DNA of 64,000 nucleotides from JAISGQ01 sp045604155 (GCA_045604155.1 JAZUNN010000065.1:1-64000); one strand, 5' to 3'; shown: positions 1 through 8,515, numbered from the stretch's first letter. Made by a program: numbers and translations. Notes: generated by a model from the sequence alone, not told the origin.

Positions 1-96
1 ATTTGTTTAAAACCTCCTTGATACTTTTGTGATGCGGTCGCCAAACCTTCACCATTGTATCATCGAGGTTTTATTTTTACCAAGGTGTTTTTATTT

Positions 97-121
97 ACCC
101 CTGGCAGAACCAGGGGTTTAT
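97..121 (+). terminator. GC-rich hairpin, possible terminator of an upstream off-window gene
   Basis: An 8-bp stem (ACCCCTGG pairing with CCAGGGGT, five-base loop) is followed on the plus strand by a short TTTATT stretch. It would suit a plus-strand gene ending left of the window. The T-run is weak, so this is tentative. I see no gene in bases 1-140. Confidence 0.35.
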
Positions 122-141
122 TCAAGCCTAAAGGCGTCCAA

Positions 142-180
142 TAATAAAAAGCGCTCGGCATCCCGAGCTCTTTTTATTAT
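142..180 (-). terminator. Terminator of the ilvB-ilvN operon
   Basis: GCTCGG and CCGAGC form a stem around CATC, extended by flanking AAAAAG/TCTTTTT pairs, directly after the ilvN stop codon. On the minus strand it ends in a U-rich tail. The symmetric A/T flanks mean it could work in both directions. Confidence 0.8.
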
Positions 181-686
181 TATAAATTAGTAACGTGTCT
201 GATGGTTTCGCTGCCCTTTTCAAGGGAAACAATACCGGTACGGCAGATTTCAAGGATCTGATAATCACGCATGAGGTCGATAAAATCATCAATCCTTCTG
301 CGCTCGCCTGTTAATCTGAGAACAATGGAATCCTTGGAATAATCCACAGTCTTGGCTTCAAATGCCTTTGCTGCGGTGAGAATATCATCACGGCTGTGAG
401 GCTCATTAGCCATCTTGATAAGCATAAGCTCGCAGCTGACGCAGTTTTCATTGTTCAGTTCCTTTATGGAGCAGACATCTGGAAGCTTGTACAGCTGATT
501 TACAAGCTGCTGCTTGTTAAGCTCATCACCGTCAAAGGTAACGGTGATACGTGAAAACTCATTGGATTCTGTTTCACTTACGGTAAGGCAGTTTATATTG
601 AACTGTCTGCGGCGGAACATACTGGTTACTCTGTTCAGCACACCGAACTGGTTGCGGACGAGTACAGCAACGGTATAGCGGTTCAT
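180..686 (-). CDS. ilvN: Acetolactate synthase small (regulatory) subunit
   Basis: A 168-residue cytosolic regulatory subunit of acetohydroxyacid synthase, first common step of branched-chain amino acid synthesis. The N-terminal ACT domain begins MNRYTVAVLVRNQFGVLNRV, where the family binds the valine effector; a second ACT-like half follows, with KTVDYSKDSIVLRLTGE near residues 112-128. The ATG at 686 is chosen because the family begins at this motif; the frame stays open further upstream, but that stretch lies inside ilvB. It starts one base after the ilvB stop, so the two are almost surely translationally coupled and made in stoichiometric amounts. Length and domain order are normal. Confidence 0.93.
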   Translation of the reverse strand: MNRYTVAVLVRNQFGVLNRVTSMFRRRQFNINCLTVSETESNEFSRITVTFDGDELNKQQLVNQLYKLPDVCSIKELNNENCVSCELMLIKMANEPHSRDDILTAAKAFEAKTVDYSKDSIVLRLTGERRRIDDFIDLMRDYQILEICRTGIVSLEKGSETIRHVTNL

Positions 687-687
687 T

Positions 688-2355
688 TCAGTCACCTGTT
701 TTAACAATAATATCGTCCATAGAGCCGCCGGGAGGCAGCATGGGAAGGACAAATTCGTCCTTGTTTACAGAACAGTCTATAACATAAGGACCGTTATAAT
801 TAAAAGCATTTTGGAGAGATTTGTCAAGTCCTTCAATGGAATCGACCTTTTCGCCCTCAGCACCGAATGCCTTGGAGAGAGCAACAAAGTCTGTCTTTCG
901 ATCAAGGACAGTAGCGGAATAGTGCTTATCAAAGAAAAGAGTCTGCCACTGGCGTACCATACCAAGGACACCGTTGTTGAAAATGAGAATAACCATGGGA
1001 ATGTTGTATGAAACAGCAGTTGCCAGTTCATTGAGGCTCATGCCGAATCCTCCGTCGCCGGTAACGAGTACGCTTCGCTGGCCTGTGCCGAAGGCTGCGC
1101 CTATTGCAGCACCCATGCCGAAGCCCATGGTACCGAGACCGCCGCTTGAAATAAATCTGCGTCGGGATTTAAGATGAATATTCTGAGCAGTCCACATCTG
1201 ATGCTGACCGACATCGGTACAGACAGGAGTGTTTTCACCGATATGTCTGTTAAGAGTGAGAATAATATTCCTGGGAGTCATTCCGGGACGGCTGTCAGCA
1301 TAAGTTGACTCCTCGTTGCGAAGTGAAGCAATCTTTTCCTGCCACGAAGGACGTTTTACTTCTTTTATAAGGGGAAGAAGACATTCGAGAGTGCATTTTA
1401 TGTCAGCACGCAGAGTGTGAACGGCAGTGACATTCTTTGAAAGCTCAGAGCCGTCTATATCAATGTGTACTATCTTTGCATTCTGGGCAAATTTGAGTCT
1501 GTTTCCCGTTGAACGGTCGTTGAAGCGAACACCGAGAGCAATTATGCAGTCAGCCTTGTGCATGGCCATAGAGCAGGCATAGTGACCGTGCATACCCTGC
1601 ATTCCGAGAAATCTCGGATGAGATGTGGGAAGGACAGAAAGCCCCATCATGGAACAACCCACAGGTGCGTCTATCTTCTCTGCAAGAGCCAGCATTTCAT
1701 CCTGAGCATTGCTTGAAACAACACCGCCTCCGAAATAAATAAAGGGTCTTTTGCAGTCGTTTATACATTCTGCAGCCTGAGTTATACGTATTTCCTTTGC
1801 AGGGAACGGAGACTCCGGCTCAGCGGGAGGGAGGGGTGTGTATTCACATTCTGCGATCTGAATATCCTTTGGCACATCAATCAGCACAGGTCCGGGTCTG
1901 CCTGACATGGCAAGACGGAATGCCTCACGTATGGTGTCTGCAAGTCTGCTGATATCCGTGACAAAATAATTGTGTTTTGTTATGGGGAGAGTGACACCGG
2001 TGATGTCAACTTCCTGAAAGGAATCGGTTGCAATCTGAGAGGTGGGAACATTGCCGCAGATTGCAACAAGAGGGATAGAGTCAAGATGAGCGGTTGCAAT
2101 ACCGGTTACAAGATTTGTAGCGCCGGGACCCGATGTTGCCATTACAACACCGACCTTGCCGGTGGAGCGTGCATATCCGTCCGCCGCATGAACAGCACCC
2201 TGCTCATGAGCGGTGAGAATATGCTTTATTTCGCTGCTGTATTTATAAAGTGAATCGTACACATGGACTATCTGTCCGCCGGGATAACCGAATATGGTAT
2301 CACAGCCCTGCTCGATAAGTGTTTTTACGATTATGTCCGCACCGGAAAGAATCAT
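688..2355 (-). CDS. ilvB: Acetolactate synthase large (catalytic) subunit
   Basis: A 555-residue ThDP-dependent enzyme that condenses two pyruvates to acetolactate, or pyruvate with 2-ketobutyrate. Visible features are the N-terminal ThDP-PYR domain with the catalytic glutamate in AHEQGAVHAADGYAR (about E51), the central FAD/transhydrogenase-like domain, and the C-terminal ThDP-PP domain with GDGGFGMSLNELATA and the metal-binding FNNG. The start at 2355 (MILSGADIIV) has AAAGGA seven bases upstream; the frame is open to 2406 but without a suitable ribosome binding site. It leads a two-gene operon with ilvN. No T-box or leader peptide is visible in the short upstream region. Confidence 0.95.
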   Translation of the reverse strand: MILSGADIIVKTLIEQGCDTIFGYPGGQIVHVYDSLYKYSSEIKHILTAHEQGAVHAADGYARSTGKVGVVMATSGPGATNLVTGIATAHLDSIPLVAICGNVPTSQIATDSFQEVDITGVTLPITKHNYFVTDISRLADTIREAFRLAMSGRPGPVLIDVPKDIQIAECEYTPLPPAEPESPFPAKEIRITQAAECINDCKRPFIYFGGGVVSSNAQDEMLALAEKIDAPVGCSMMGLSVLPTSHPRFLGMQGMHGHYACSMAMHKADCIIALGVRFNDRSTGNRLKFAQNAKIVHIDIDGSELSKNVTAVHTLRADIKCTLECLLPLIKEVKRPSWQEKIASLRNEESTYADSRPGMTPRNIILTLNRHIGENTPVCTDVGQHQMWTAQNIHLKSRRRFISSGGLGTMGFGMGAAIGAAFGTGQRSVLVTGDGGFGMSLNELATAVSYNIPMVILIFNNGVLGMVRQWQTLFFDKHYSATVLDRKTDFVALSKAFGAEGEKVDSIEGLDKSLQNAFNYNGPYVIDCSVNKDEFVLPMLPPGGSMDDIIVKTGD

Positions 2356-2408
2356 GAAAATCAATCCTTTGTAATATATTCGGGATAATGTAAAATATAT
2401 TTTCAATC

Positions 2409-2414
2409 ATTATA
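2409..2414 (-). promoter_or_regulatory. Probable -10 box for ilvB-ilvN
   Basis: On the minus strand TATAAT sits about 54 bases before the ilvB start. The -35 region at normal spacing is poor, so the promoter may need an activator or may be misplaced. Confidence 0.4.
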
Positions 2415-2491
2415 CAACAATTTTTTTCTTAACGCTACATATCATACGCACAAAAAACATATTTCTGACATTAAGTTTTTCTGTGTCTTTG

Positions 2492-2521
2492 TTGACATGA
2501 TCGGTTTTAAGGTGGTAAAAT
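2492..2521 (+). promoter_or_regulatory. Sigma-A-type promoter for glgB
   Basis: TTGACA (2492-2497) and TAAAAT (2516-2521) are 18 bases apart, about 34 bases before the glgB start. Confidence 0.6.
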
Positions 2522-2554
2522 AACTGTATAAATGTACAAAAGGGCGTGCAAAAA

Positions 2555-4546
2555 ATGAGCTATAAAATTTTGGAGTACGATCCGTATCTGAAGCCTTTTG
2601 AAAAAGACCTTGATCTGCGGATGAAAAACTATGCCATAAAGAGAAAAATGCTTCTGGGTGAAAAAGATGATATTTCATCCTTTGCTCAGGGCTATAAATA
2701 TTTCGGTATTCACAAAACTGCAAAGGGATGGGTATACCGTGAATGGGCACCCGGTGCACAGAAGATGTATTTTACAGGCGACTTCTGCGACTGGGAGCTT
2801 TATAAGCATGAAATGAAGGCTCTTGAAAACGGGGTCTTTGAAATTGAACTCAAGGGCAAGGATGCTCTTAAAATCGGACAGAAGGTGCAGGCTGTTGTCA
2901 TTCATAACGGAGAAACTCTGCGCCGTGTTCCCACATACGCAACAAGAGTGGTTCAGGACCCTGTGACATATCTCTGGTGTGCGGAGGTTGATGATGTCCT
3001 CTGGGATGGATTCAAATGGACTGATTCTGACTTTGTACCATGCACAACTCCTTATATATATGAATGCCACATCGGTATGGCTCAGGAGAGCTACAGTGTG
3101 GGCACATATGATGAATTTACAGAAAAAATTCTTCCGAAAATCAAGAAACTCGGATACAATACCATTCAGATCATGGCTGTAATGGAGCATCCTTATTACG
3201 GTTCCTTCGGTTATCAGGTTTCCAATTTCTATGCTGCATCCTCCCGTTACGGACAGGGCAGAGATCTTAAAAAGCTGATCGATACGGCTCATAAAATGGG
3301 CATAACTGTTCTTCTTGACGTTGTTCATTCCCATGCGGTAAAGAATACCAATGAAGGTCTGAATCTCTTTGACGGAACAGTGTATCAGTTCTTCCATGAA
3401 GGCGGCAGAGGCGAGCACAGCGCATGGGGAACAAAGCTTTTCAATTACGGAAAGGTTGAAGTTATTCACTTCCTGCTTTCAAATCTCCGTTTCTGGATGG
3501 AAACATATCATTTTGATGGTTTCCGCTTTGACGGCGTTACCTCGATGCTTTATCACGACCATGGGCTTGGCAGTGCATTCTCAAGCTACGATATGTATTT
3601 CTCGCTTAACACCGATACCGATGCGGTGACATATCTGCAGCTTGCCAATGAGTTTGTTCATTCCTTCAATCCAAAAGCACTTACAATAGCCGAGGATATG
3701 TCAGGTATGCCCGGTATGTGTATTTCAATTCCCGACGGCGGAATAGGCTTTGATTACAGACTTTCAATGGGCGTTCCCGATCTGTGGATAAAGCTTATAA
3801 AGGAATACAAGGACGAGCAGTGGGATATGTTCAAGCTCTGGTACGAGCTTACAAACAGACGTCCAAAAGAAAAGAACATCGGCTACAGCGAATCTCACGA
3901 CCAGGCACTTGTGGGTGATAAGACCATAATGTTCAGGCTTTGCGATGCGGAGATGTATACCTCCATGAGCAAGCATATAGAGAGCAGTGTAATTGACAGA
4001 GGTGTTGCACTTCACAAGATGATTCGCCTGCTTACCGCAACTCTTGCAGGTGAGGGCTATCTCAATTTCATGGGCAATGAGTTCGGTCATCCCGAATGGA
4101 TTGACTTTCCCCGTGAAGGCAACGGCTGGAGCTATCATTATTGCCGCCGTCAGTGGAGTCTTGCAGAGAATGATGATCTTCGCTACAAGGGACTCAATGA
4201 GTTTGACAAAGCCATGATTTCTCTGATAAAGGACAATGATCTGCTGCCCAAGAAGGCAGAAAGCCGCTGGATAGGCAACGATGAAAAGGTTCTTGTCTAC
4301 ACTGTGGGCGATTTTGCATTCGCTTTCAATTTCAATCCTTCAAAGTCAATGGAGGGATATTTCATCCCGGTAGGTGAGCTTGGGGATTACAAAGCGGTTC
4401 TTTCAACAGATGATTCAGAATTTGGCGGCTTTGACAGAATTGATATGCAGTATGTCTATAAAGCAGAGCCTCAGGAAGACGGAAGAACAGGCTTCAAATG
4501 CTATCTGCCTTCAAGAACAGCAGTTGTTTTTGAGAAAAAAGGATAA
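2555..4546 (+). CDS. glgB: 1,4-alpha-glucan branching enzyme (GH13)
   Basis: A 663-residue cytosolic enzyme that introduces alpha-1,6 branches into glycogen. An N-terminal carbohydrate-binding module (about residues 55-150) precedes the GH13 barrel. Catalytic residues are recognisable: nucleophile Asp about 326 in FRFDGVTSM, acid/base Glu about 380 in IAEDMSGMP, and transition-state Asp about 449 in SESHDQALVGDKT. The sequence resembles the eukaryote-like GH13_8 branch more than the enterobacterial GlgB type (inference from motifs). ATG 2555 is preferred over GTG 2546 because AAAAGGG lies ten bases before the former and only one before the latter. It is a single-gene unit; no other glycogen gene is in the window. 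Confidence 0.93.
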   Translation: MSYKILEYDPYLKPFEKDLDLRMKNYAIKRKMLLGEKDDISSFAQGYKYFGIHKTAKGWVYREWAPGAQKMYFTGDFCDWELYKHEMKALENGVFEIELKGKDALKIGQKVQAVVIHNGETLRRVPTYATRVVQDPVTYLWCAEVDDVLWDGFKWTDSDFVPCTTPYIYECHIGMAQESYSVGTYDEFTEKILPKIKKLGYNTIQIMAVMEHPYYGSFGYQVSNFYAASSRYGQGRDLKKLIDTAHKMGITVLLDVVHSHAVKNTNEGLNLFDGTVYQFFHEGGRGEHSAWGTKLFNYGKVEVIHFLLSNLRFWMETYHFDGFRFDGVTSMLYHDHGLGSAFSSYDMYFSLNTDTDAVTYLQLANEFVHSFNPKALTIAEDMSGMPGMCISIPDGGIGFDYRLSMGVPDLWIKLIKEYKDEQWDMFKLWYELTNRRPKEKNIGYSESHDQALVGDKTIMFRLCDAEMYTSMSKHIESSVIDRGVALHKMIRLLTATLAGEGYLNFMGNEFGHPEWIDFPREGNGWSYHYCRRQWSLAENDDLRYKGLNEFDKAMISLIKDNDLLPKKAESRWIGNDEKVLVYTVGDFAFAFNFNPSKSMEGYFIPVGELGDYKAVLSTDDSEFGGFDRIDMQYVYKAEPQEDGRTGFKCYLPSRTAVVFEKKG

Positions 4547-4549
4547 AAT

Positions 4550-4588
4550 AAAGCTCAGGCAAAACCAGATGGTTGTGCCTGAGCTTTT
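4550..4588. terminator. Bidirectional terminator between glgB and the kinase gene
   Basis: A 12-bp stem (AAAGCTCAGGCA with TGCCTGAGCTTT) is followed by a T-run on the plus strand and a T-rich stretch on the minus strand. It serves the convergent glgB and kinase genes. Confidence 0.88.
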
Positions 4589-4622
4589 TGTGTCTGTGCA
4601 TCAGATTCGTTGTACACATAAA

Positions 4623-6734
4623 TTATTGCATGTCTGCATCCTGTGGCTCGTTTCCGTTGACCCATAGCTTGTAGCCTTCATCATAATAATCATATGCTGA
4701 TGGTACATCTGCGGCATGGATGATTGTATTGCTGCAGCCTGAAAACGCCTGCCCGTCTATGGAGGTAACACTTTCAGGAATTGTTAAGGAAGTGAGTGCT
4801 CTGCAGTCTGTAAATGCGTAGCTGCCAATGGATTTTAATCCGGAGGGAAGTTCGACAGATTCAAGTGCATAACAATTTTTAAAAAGAGAACTGCTGATTG
4901 AAGTAACATTTTGAGGCATGGTTATATTTGGCAGTGATGTGCATCCTTCAAAAGCAGAATTACCGATGACAGTGACACTGTTGGGTATATATATACTATC
5001 CAGGGATAAACAGCCTTTGAAAGCAGAATTGCCGATGGTCGTAAGATTGTCTGAAAGGACAATACTGTCAAGGGAAATGCAGCCTTTGAATGCAGAGGCT
5101 TTGATGCTTGAAACACTGTTCGGTATGTAAATACTTTCAAGGGAAGAACACTGACAGAAAGTAAATTCATCTATTGTTTTGACTTTATTGGGGATTTTTA
5201 TATGTTCCAGGCTGGTACAATTATAAAAAGCATACCAACTGATTGAAATAACACTGTCCGGTAATTCAATAAATGTGAGAGAAGAACAACCGGAAAATGC
5301 AGCATTTCCGATATGAAGAAGGCCATTCGGGAGTTTTATGCTTTCCAGTGATTCGTTTTCGCTGAATGCACCCGTTCCGATTTTTGTAACGGGAAGTCCT
5401 TCGATTTTTTGGGGAATTACAAGATCCTTTTCAGATGATCTGTATTTGGTTATGGTAATGGTGTTGTTGCTGATTTGGTATTCAAGACCATCAGGAACAG
5501 GCGAAGTATTACTGAATGAATCCGGCAGAAGAATAAGGGCAAATAATCCAAGAAGTGCGGCAATTATGGCAGAAAAAACAATGATTTTTTTCTTGTTCTT
5601 TTTTGCTGCATTGAATGATTTGTTTTTCGGGGGAATCTGAATCGAGGGTGTTTTTTTATCCTGATTCTTACTGATTGTTATAGAGTTTACACGGTTATCT
5701 ATGCCTCTTCGCAGTGGTTTGCGATTCAGAGATGTGCGTATGCTTCTGCCTGCTATGTGCTTTTCAGAAACAATTACAGCAGGTGGGGCAGGGTATGGCG
5801 TGTTCTGATAAGCAGCCTGGTCAATCTGAAAAGCCGCATTGAGCGAATCTCTGAACTCAGAGGCTGATCTGAATCTGTCACGCATATTGTAGGAACATGC
5901 TTTAAGAATTACAGCGGCAAGATGTGAGGATGCATTTATGGGAGGCGGCATCGGCACACCACTGACTGTTTTAAGAAGAGCAGCTTCCTGGTCCTGGGCA
6001 CGGATACGTTCACTAACAGGCATAAAGGGAAGACGATTATTATTTAGTATTCTGTAAAGTACAACACCGAGTGAATAGATGTCAGAAGTGAAATTTGCAG
6101 GTTCACATTTGTAGATTTCGGGAGCCATATAGGAATAGGTGCCTTTTTTACTGACACCCATAGTCGTATTGCTCAGAACACGTGCAATACCGAAATCGCC
6201 TAATTTGTAATCTCCGTTTTCATTGACGAAGATATTTGAGGGCTTGATATCTCTATGTATGATTTTAGATCTTGCGCATACTTCGAGGGCTGTGCATATG
6301 TCGCTGCCGATTTTTACAGCATCGTAAGCAGACATATTATCCGACATTATACTGCTCAGGTCCTGCAGCAGTTCCATGCGTATAAAAATATCACTGCCGA
6401 TACCGTCTGGCTTGGGGATTATCATATGATCCTCGTAGGATACAATGTTTGTGTTTGCCTTAAGTCTGTACATGAGGTCAATTTCACGCTGAACATCACG
6501 TGCGACATCATTGAAATAATCGGCAATCTCCCTTTCGCTGCGATACATTCCCGATTTTCGTGCTTCGTCGAGCTGATCGTCGTCAGGGACTGATATGTGC
6601 TTGACAGCGGAATAATAAATGTGATCACCGTCATGACGTACGGCCTTATATACTTTGCCGAATCCGCCTTTTCCAAGCACACTTTCACACCGCCATACAC
6701 CCCACAGCGGCTCGAATTTTTTTATTCTATCCAT
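4623..6734 (-). CDS. Membrane Ser/Thr protein kinase with extracellular BspA-type leucine-rich repeats
   Basis: 703 residues in three parts. The Hanks-type kinase (about 10-290) has the glycine loop LGKGGFGKVYKA (20-31), K45 in AVK, a likely alpha-C Glu84, HRDIKPSN (160-167), DFG (180-182) and APE (204-206), so it should be active. A basic linker leads to one membrane helix (about 382-403, KKIIVFSAIIAALLGLFALI). The C-terminal 300 residues hold about ten 23-residue LRR_5/BspA repeats of the form AFxGCxSLxxIxIPxSVxxIG. By topology the kinase is cytosolic and the repeats outside, so it looks like a receptor kinase with LRRs where PASTA repeats usually sit. Ligand unknown. No PP2C phosphatase gene is adjacent, and the terminator makes it monocistronic. 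Confidence 0.9.
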   Translation of the reverse strand: MDRIKKFEPLWGVWRCESVLGKGGFGKVYKAVRHDGDHIYYSAVKHISVPDDDQLDEARKSGMYRSEREIADYFNDVARDVQREIDLMYRLKANTNIVSYEDHMIIPKPDGIGSDIFIRMELLQDLSSIMSDNMSAYDAVKIGSDICTALEVCARSKIIHRDIKPSNIFVNENGDYKLGDFGIARVLSNTTMGVSKKGTYSYMAPEIYKCEPANFTSDIYSLGVVLYRILNNNRLPFMPVSERIRAQDQEAALLKTVSGVPMPPPINASSHLAAVILKACSYNMRDRFRSASEFRDSLNAAFQIDQAAYQNTPYPAPPAVIVSEKHIAGRSIRTSLNRKPLRRGIDNRVNSITISKNQDKKTPSIQIPPKNKSFNAAKKNKKKIIVFSAIIAALLGLFALILLPDSFSNTSPVPDGLEYQISNNTITITKYRSSEKDLVIPQKIEGLPVTKIGTGAFSENESLESIKLPNGLLHIGNAAFSGCSSLTFIELPDSVISISWYAFYNCTSLEHIKIPNKVKTIDEFTFCQCSSLESIYIPNSVSSIKASAFKGCISLDSIVLSDNLTTIGNSAFKGCLSLDSIYIPNSVTVIGNSAFEGCTSLPNITMPQNVTSISSSLFKNCYALESVELPSGLKSIGSYAFTDCRALTSLTIPESVTSIDGQAFSGCSNTIIHAADVPSAYDYYDEGYKLWVNGNEPQDADMQ
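4730..5400 (-). repeat. About ten tandem 69-bp coding repeats (LRR_5)
   Basis: The kinase C-terminus repeats a 23-codon unit; successive cores are AFSENESL, AFSGCSSL, AFYNCTSL, TFCQCSSL, AFKGCISL, AFKGCLSL, AFEGCTSL, LFKNCYAL, AFTDCRAL, AFSGCSNT. The two AFKGC units are nearly identical, which suggests recent duplication. Confidence 0.85.
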
Positions 6735-6764
6735 TTCTGCATCTCCAGGTTGAGTTTAATTATT

Positions 6765-6793
6765 ATTATATATTTTACTTTTTATAAAGTCAA
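6765..6793 (-). promoter_or_regulatory. Sigma-A promoter of the kinase gene
   Basis: On the minus strand TTGACT and TATAAT are separated by exactly 17 bases, about 30 bases before the kinase start, which has GGAG as ribosome binding site. Confidence 0.75.
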
Positions 6794-6840
6794 CCGGATA
6801 TACTGATTGTAAACTTACGGTTAAATTTTGCACAAACCTA

Positions 6841-6870
6841 TTTACAAACAAATGTTCGATATTGTATAAT
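6841..6870 (+). promoter_or_regulatory. Sigma-A promoter of the RepA_N-like gene
   Basis: TTTACA (6841-6846) and TATAAT (6865-6870), 18 bases apart. Transcription would begin near 6876, which rules out the in-frame GTG at 6875 as a start codon. Confidence 0.72.
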
Positions 6871-6876
6871 AAAAGT

Positions 6877-6904
6877 GCGATGGGGAAACATCGCATATTT
6901 TTTT
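6877..6904 (+). promoter_or_regulatory. Leader hairpin with T-run just after the transcription start
   Basis: GCGATG GGGAAA CATCGC forms a 6-bp stem followed by a T-rich run (TATTTTTTT), three bases before the AAGGAG ribosome binding site. It resembles a small attenuator or an mRNA 5' stabiliser. Confidence 0.5.
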
Positions 6905-6919
6905 ATAAGGAGATGTAAT

Positions 6920-7780
6920 ATTATTAAAACAAGCGAATTTGAGAATGATTACAGTTGGTCTGACAGAAAACCTGACTTCAGTTTTTACAGAATACCAAAG
7001 TTCCTTTTTTACGTTGAATCGTACATTGATCTGTCGTCAACAGCAAAAATGCTGTACGGTGTTCTGCTTGACCGTGTAAGTCTTTCGGCTGTAAATGATT
7101 TCAGGGATGAAAAGGGGAGAGTGTTTGTTTACTACACGATAAAGCATCTGTGCGAGCTTTTCAGATGCGGCAGGGAAAAGATGGGAAAACACCTGAAAGA
7201 GCTCGAAAACAAGCATATGATATTCAGAAGAAAACAGGGTCAGGGCAAACCCGATATGATATTTGTAAGACAGCTGCCCGAAATGTATGCAGGAAAATCA
7301 GACTTTGGAGTGAAGGGAAAACAGATTTCTGAGAATACGAAAACCGAACTTCCTGAAGTACGAAAATCGGGCTCTAATAATACTGAATATAATAATACAG
7401 AGAATAGTTATACTGATCTATCTATCATTGACTACGACGAGAAAGAGATGGAGCGGCAGATAAAGGAGCAAATAAATTACAAACAGCTGTGCAAGGACAA
7501 TGACAGTGTGAGGGTGGATGAGATTCTGAAAATTATAATTGAAATCTTATCCGTGCAAAGTCCCGTAATCAGAATCGGAGGAACTGATTATCCCACAAGG
7601 CTTGTTCATCGCTGGTTTTACCAGATCGATTCCGATCATGTGAACTTTGTCATAGACAATATGAATGAGAAAAGAATCAAAGTGCACAATATGAAGTCAT
7701 ATCTCATAACGGCACTTTTCAATGCTGTGTCTACAATAAACCATGTCTATTGGGACGAAATAAGGGGAATACACGAATAA
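6920..7780 (+). CDS. Orphan RepA_N/DUF6017-type replication initiator-like protein, probable ATT start
   Basis: About 286 residues. Residues 10-110 resemble the RepA_N winged-helix initiator domain (FYRIPKFLF, LSSTAKMLYGVLLDR, FRCGREKMGKHLKELE); the C-terminus (about 190-286) resembles DUF6017 (PTRLVHRWFYQID, MKSYLITALFNAV). Such proteins are typical of plasmids and conjugative elements of Firmicutes; here no relaxase, integrase or conjugation gene is near. The promoter places transcription at about 6876; AAGGAG at 6907-6912 is followed seven bases later by ATT (6920), with no ATG/GTG/TTG near it. The next in-frame ATG lies inside the conserved domain, so AUU initiation is the best reading. 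The gene may be a domesticated plasmid remnant or a DNA-binding regulator. Confidence 0.72.
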   Translation: MIKTSEFENDYSWSDRKPDFSFYRIPKFLFYVESYIDLSSTAKMLYGVLLDRVSLSAVNDFRDEKGRVFVYYTIKHLCELFRCGREKMGKHLKELENKHMIFRRKQGQGKPDMIFVRQLPEMYAGKSDFGVKGKQISENTKTELPEVRKSGSNNTEYNNTENSYTDLSIIDYDEKEMERQIKEQINYKQLCKDNDSVRVDEILKIIIEILSVQSPVIRIGGTDYPTRLVHRWFYQIDSDHVNFVIDNMNEKRIKVHNMKSYLITALFNAVSTINHVYWDEIRGIHE

Positions 7781-7783
7781 AAA

Positions 7784-7809
7784 AGACCCTCCATTTTTCA
7801 GGAGGGTCT
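7784..7809. terminator. Terminator shared by the RepA_N-like gene and sfsA
   Basis: A 9-bp stem (AGACCCTCC/GGAGGGTCT). The minus-strand side ends in six T residues, so it is strongest for the sfsA operon; the plus-strand tail is weak. Confidence 0.8.
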
Positions 7810-7813
7810 GAAT

Positions 7814-8515
7814 TTAAAGCCTTACGGGTATTTCCTTTGTGGCAAGAAGTGAATCGGGTGTAACACTGCATTCATATGCAAGGATACAGACTCCGTTTCC
7901 GGAAGCTGAACGCAGTGCATCGCCAAAGGCAGGATGCCGTTCATCATTAGGAGTTACATACTTCATTCCCTCCATCTGAACAACAAATATGACATAAGCA
8001 AGAAAGCCTTCCTTATGTGCTGCAGTAAGCTCATTGAGATGCTTTATGCCACGTTCTGTTGGAGCATCGGGGAATGAGGCTGCATTATCAGATTCAAGAG
8101 TAACACCCTTGACTTCTATAAAGCCTTCTTTTCCTGATTCATCCCTGACAAAAAAGTCAAAACGGGAAGAATTGAATGTGGTTTCGGGTCTGATCAACTC
8201 AAGGCATCCCATACCGGGCAGGCGGATGACTCCGTTTTCCAGAGCCTCTCTGACAACCTTATTGGGTGCCTGAGAGTCCATGTTTATAAGCAGATCGCCT
8301 TTTCTGACAGCAACAAGGTCATACAGCAGCTTGCGCTCACCCTGACGGTGAGTATGATCTTCCAGAAAAACCTCTGCCTGAGGCACAAGAAGCTCACGGC
8401 ATCTGCCGGTATTTTTTACGTGTACAGAGGTTTCGACGCCGTTAATGTCAACAAGGGCAACGAAGCGATTTGGTCTTGAAAGAAAAGAGGCACTTACAAT
8501 CTTTCCGTATTTCAT
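7814..8515 (-). CDS. sfsA: SfsA family protein
   Basis: 233 residues, usual length for SfsA, named for sugar fermentation stimulation in E. coli; the family has an OB-fold-like N-terminus and a nuclease-like core, and its biochemical role is unsettled. Conserved stretches include VHVKNTGRCRELL (about 31-43), FDFFVRDESGKEGFIEVKGVTLE with the acidic/Lys nuclease-like cluster, and FPDAPTERGIKHLNEL. Its ATG overlaps the stop codon of the upstream gene by one base and has no strong ribosome binding site, so it is read by coupling. Confidence 0.9.
   Translation of the reverse strand: MKYGKIVSASFLSRPNRFVALVDINGVETSVHVKNTGRCRELLVPQAEVFLEDHTHRQGERKLLYDLVAVRKGDLLINMDSQAPNKVVREALENGVIRLPGMGCLELIRPETTFNSSRFDFFVRDESGKEGFIEVKGVTLESDNAASFPDAPTERGIKHLNELTAAHKEGFLAYVIFVVQMEGMKYVTPNDERHPAFGDALRSASGNGVCILAYECSVTPDSLLATKEIPVRL

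Noticed and set aside
9..71. Long-range inverted repeat AAAACCTC…GATAC / GTATC…GAGGTTTT near the window start
   Set aside because: The loop is over 25 bases, no gene or T-run goes with it, and the flanking context is off the window, so it is not reported as a structured RNA.
2356..2545. Possible T-box or leucine leader before ilvB
   Set aside because: The minus-strand leader from the likely promoter is only about 50 bases and has no T-box consensus or run of branched-chain codons.
2675..3469. A 264-codon minus-strand open frame inside glgB
   Set aside because: Lies fully within the conserved GH13 enzyme and resembles no protein family.
4730..5400. Tandem repeats as a CRISPR or mobile repeat array
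   Set aside because: The period is 69 bases in frame with a protein repeat of LRR_5 type; units are diverged and have no spacers.
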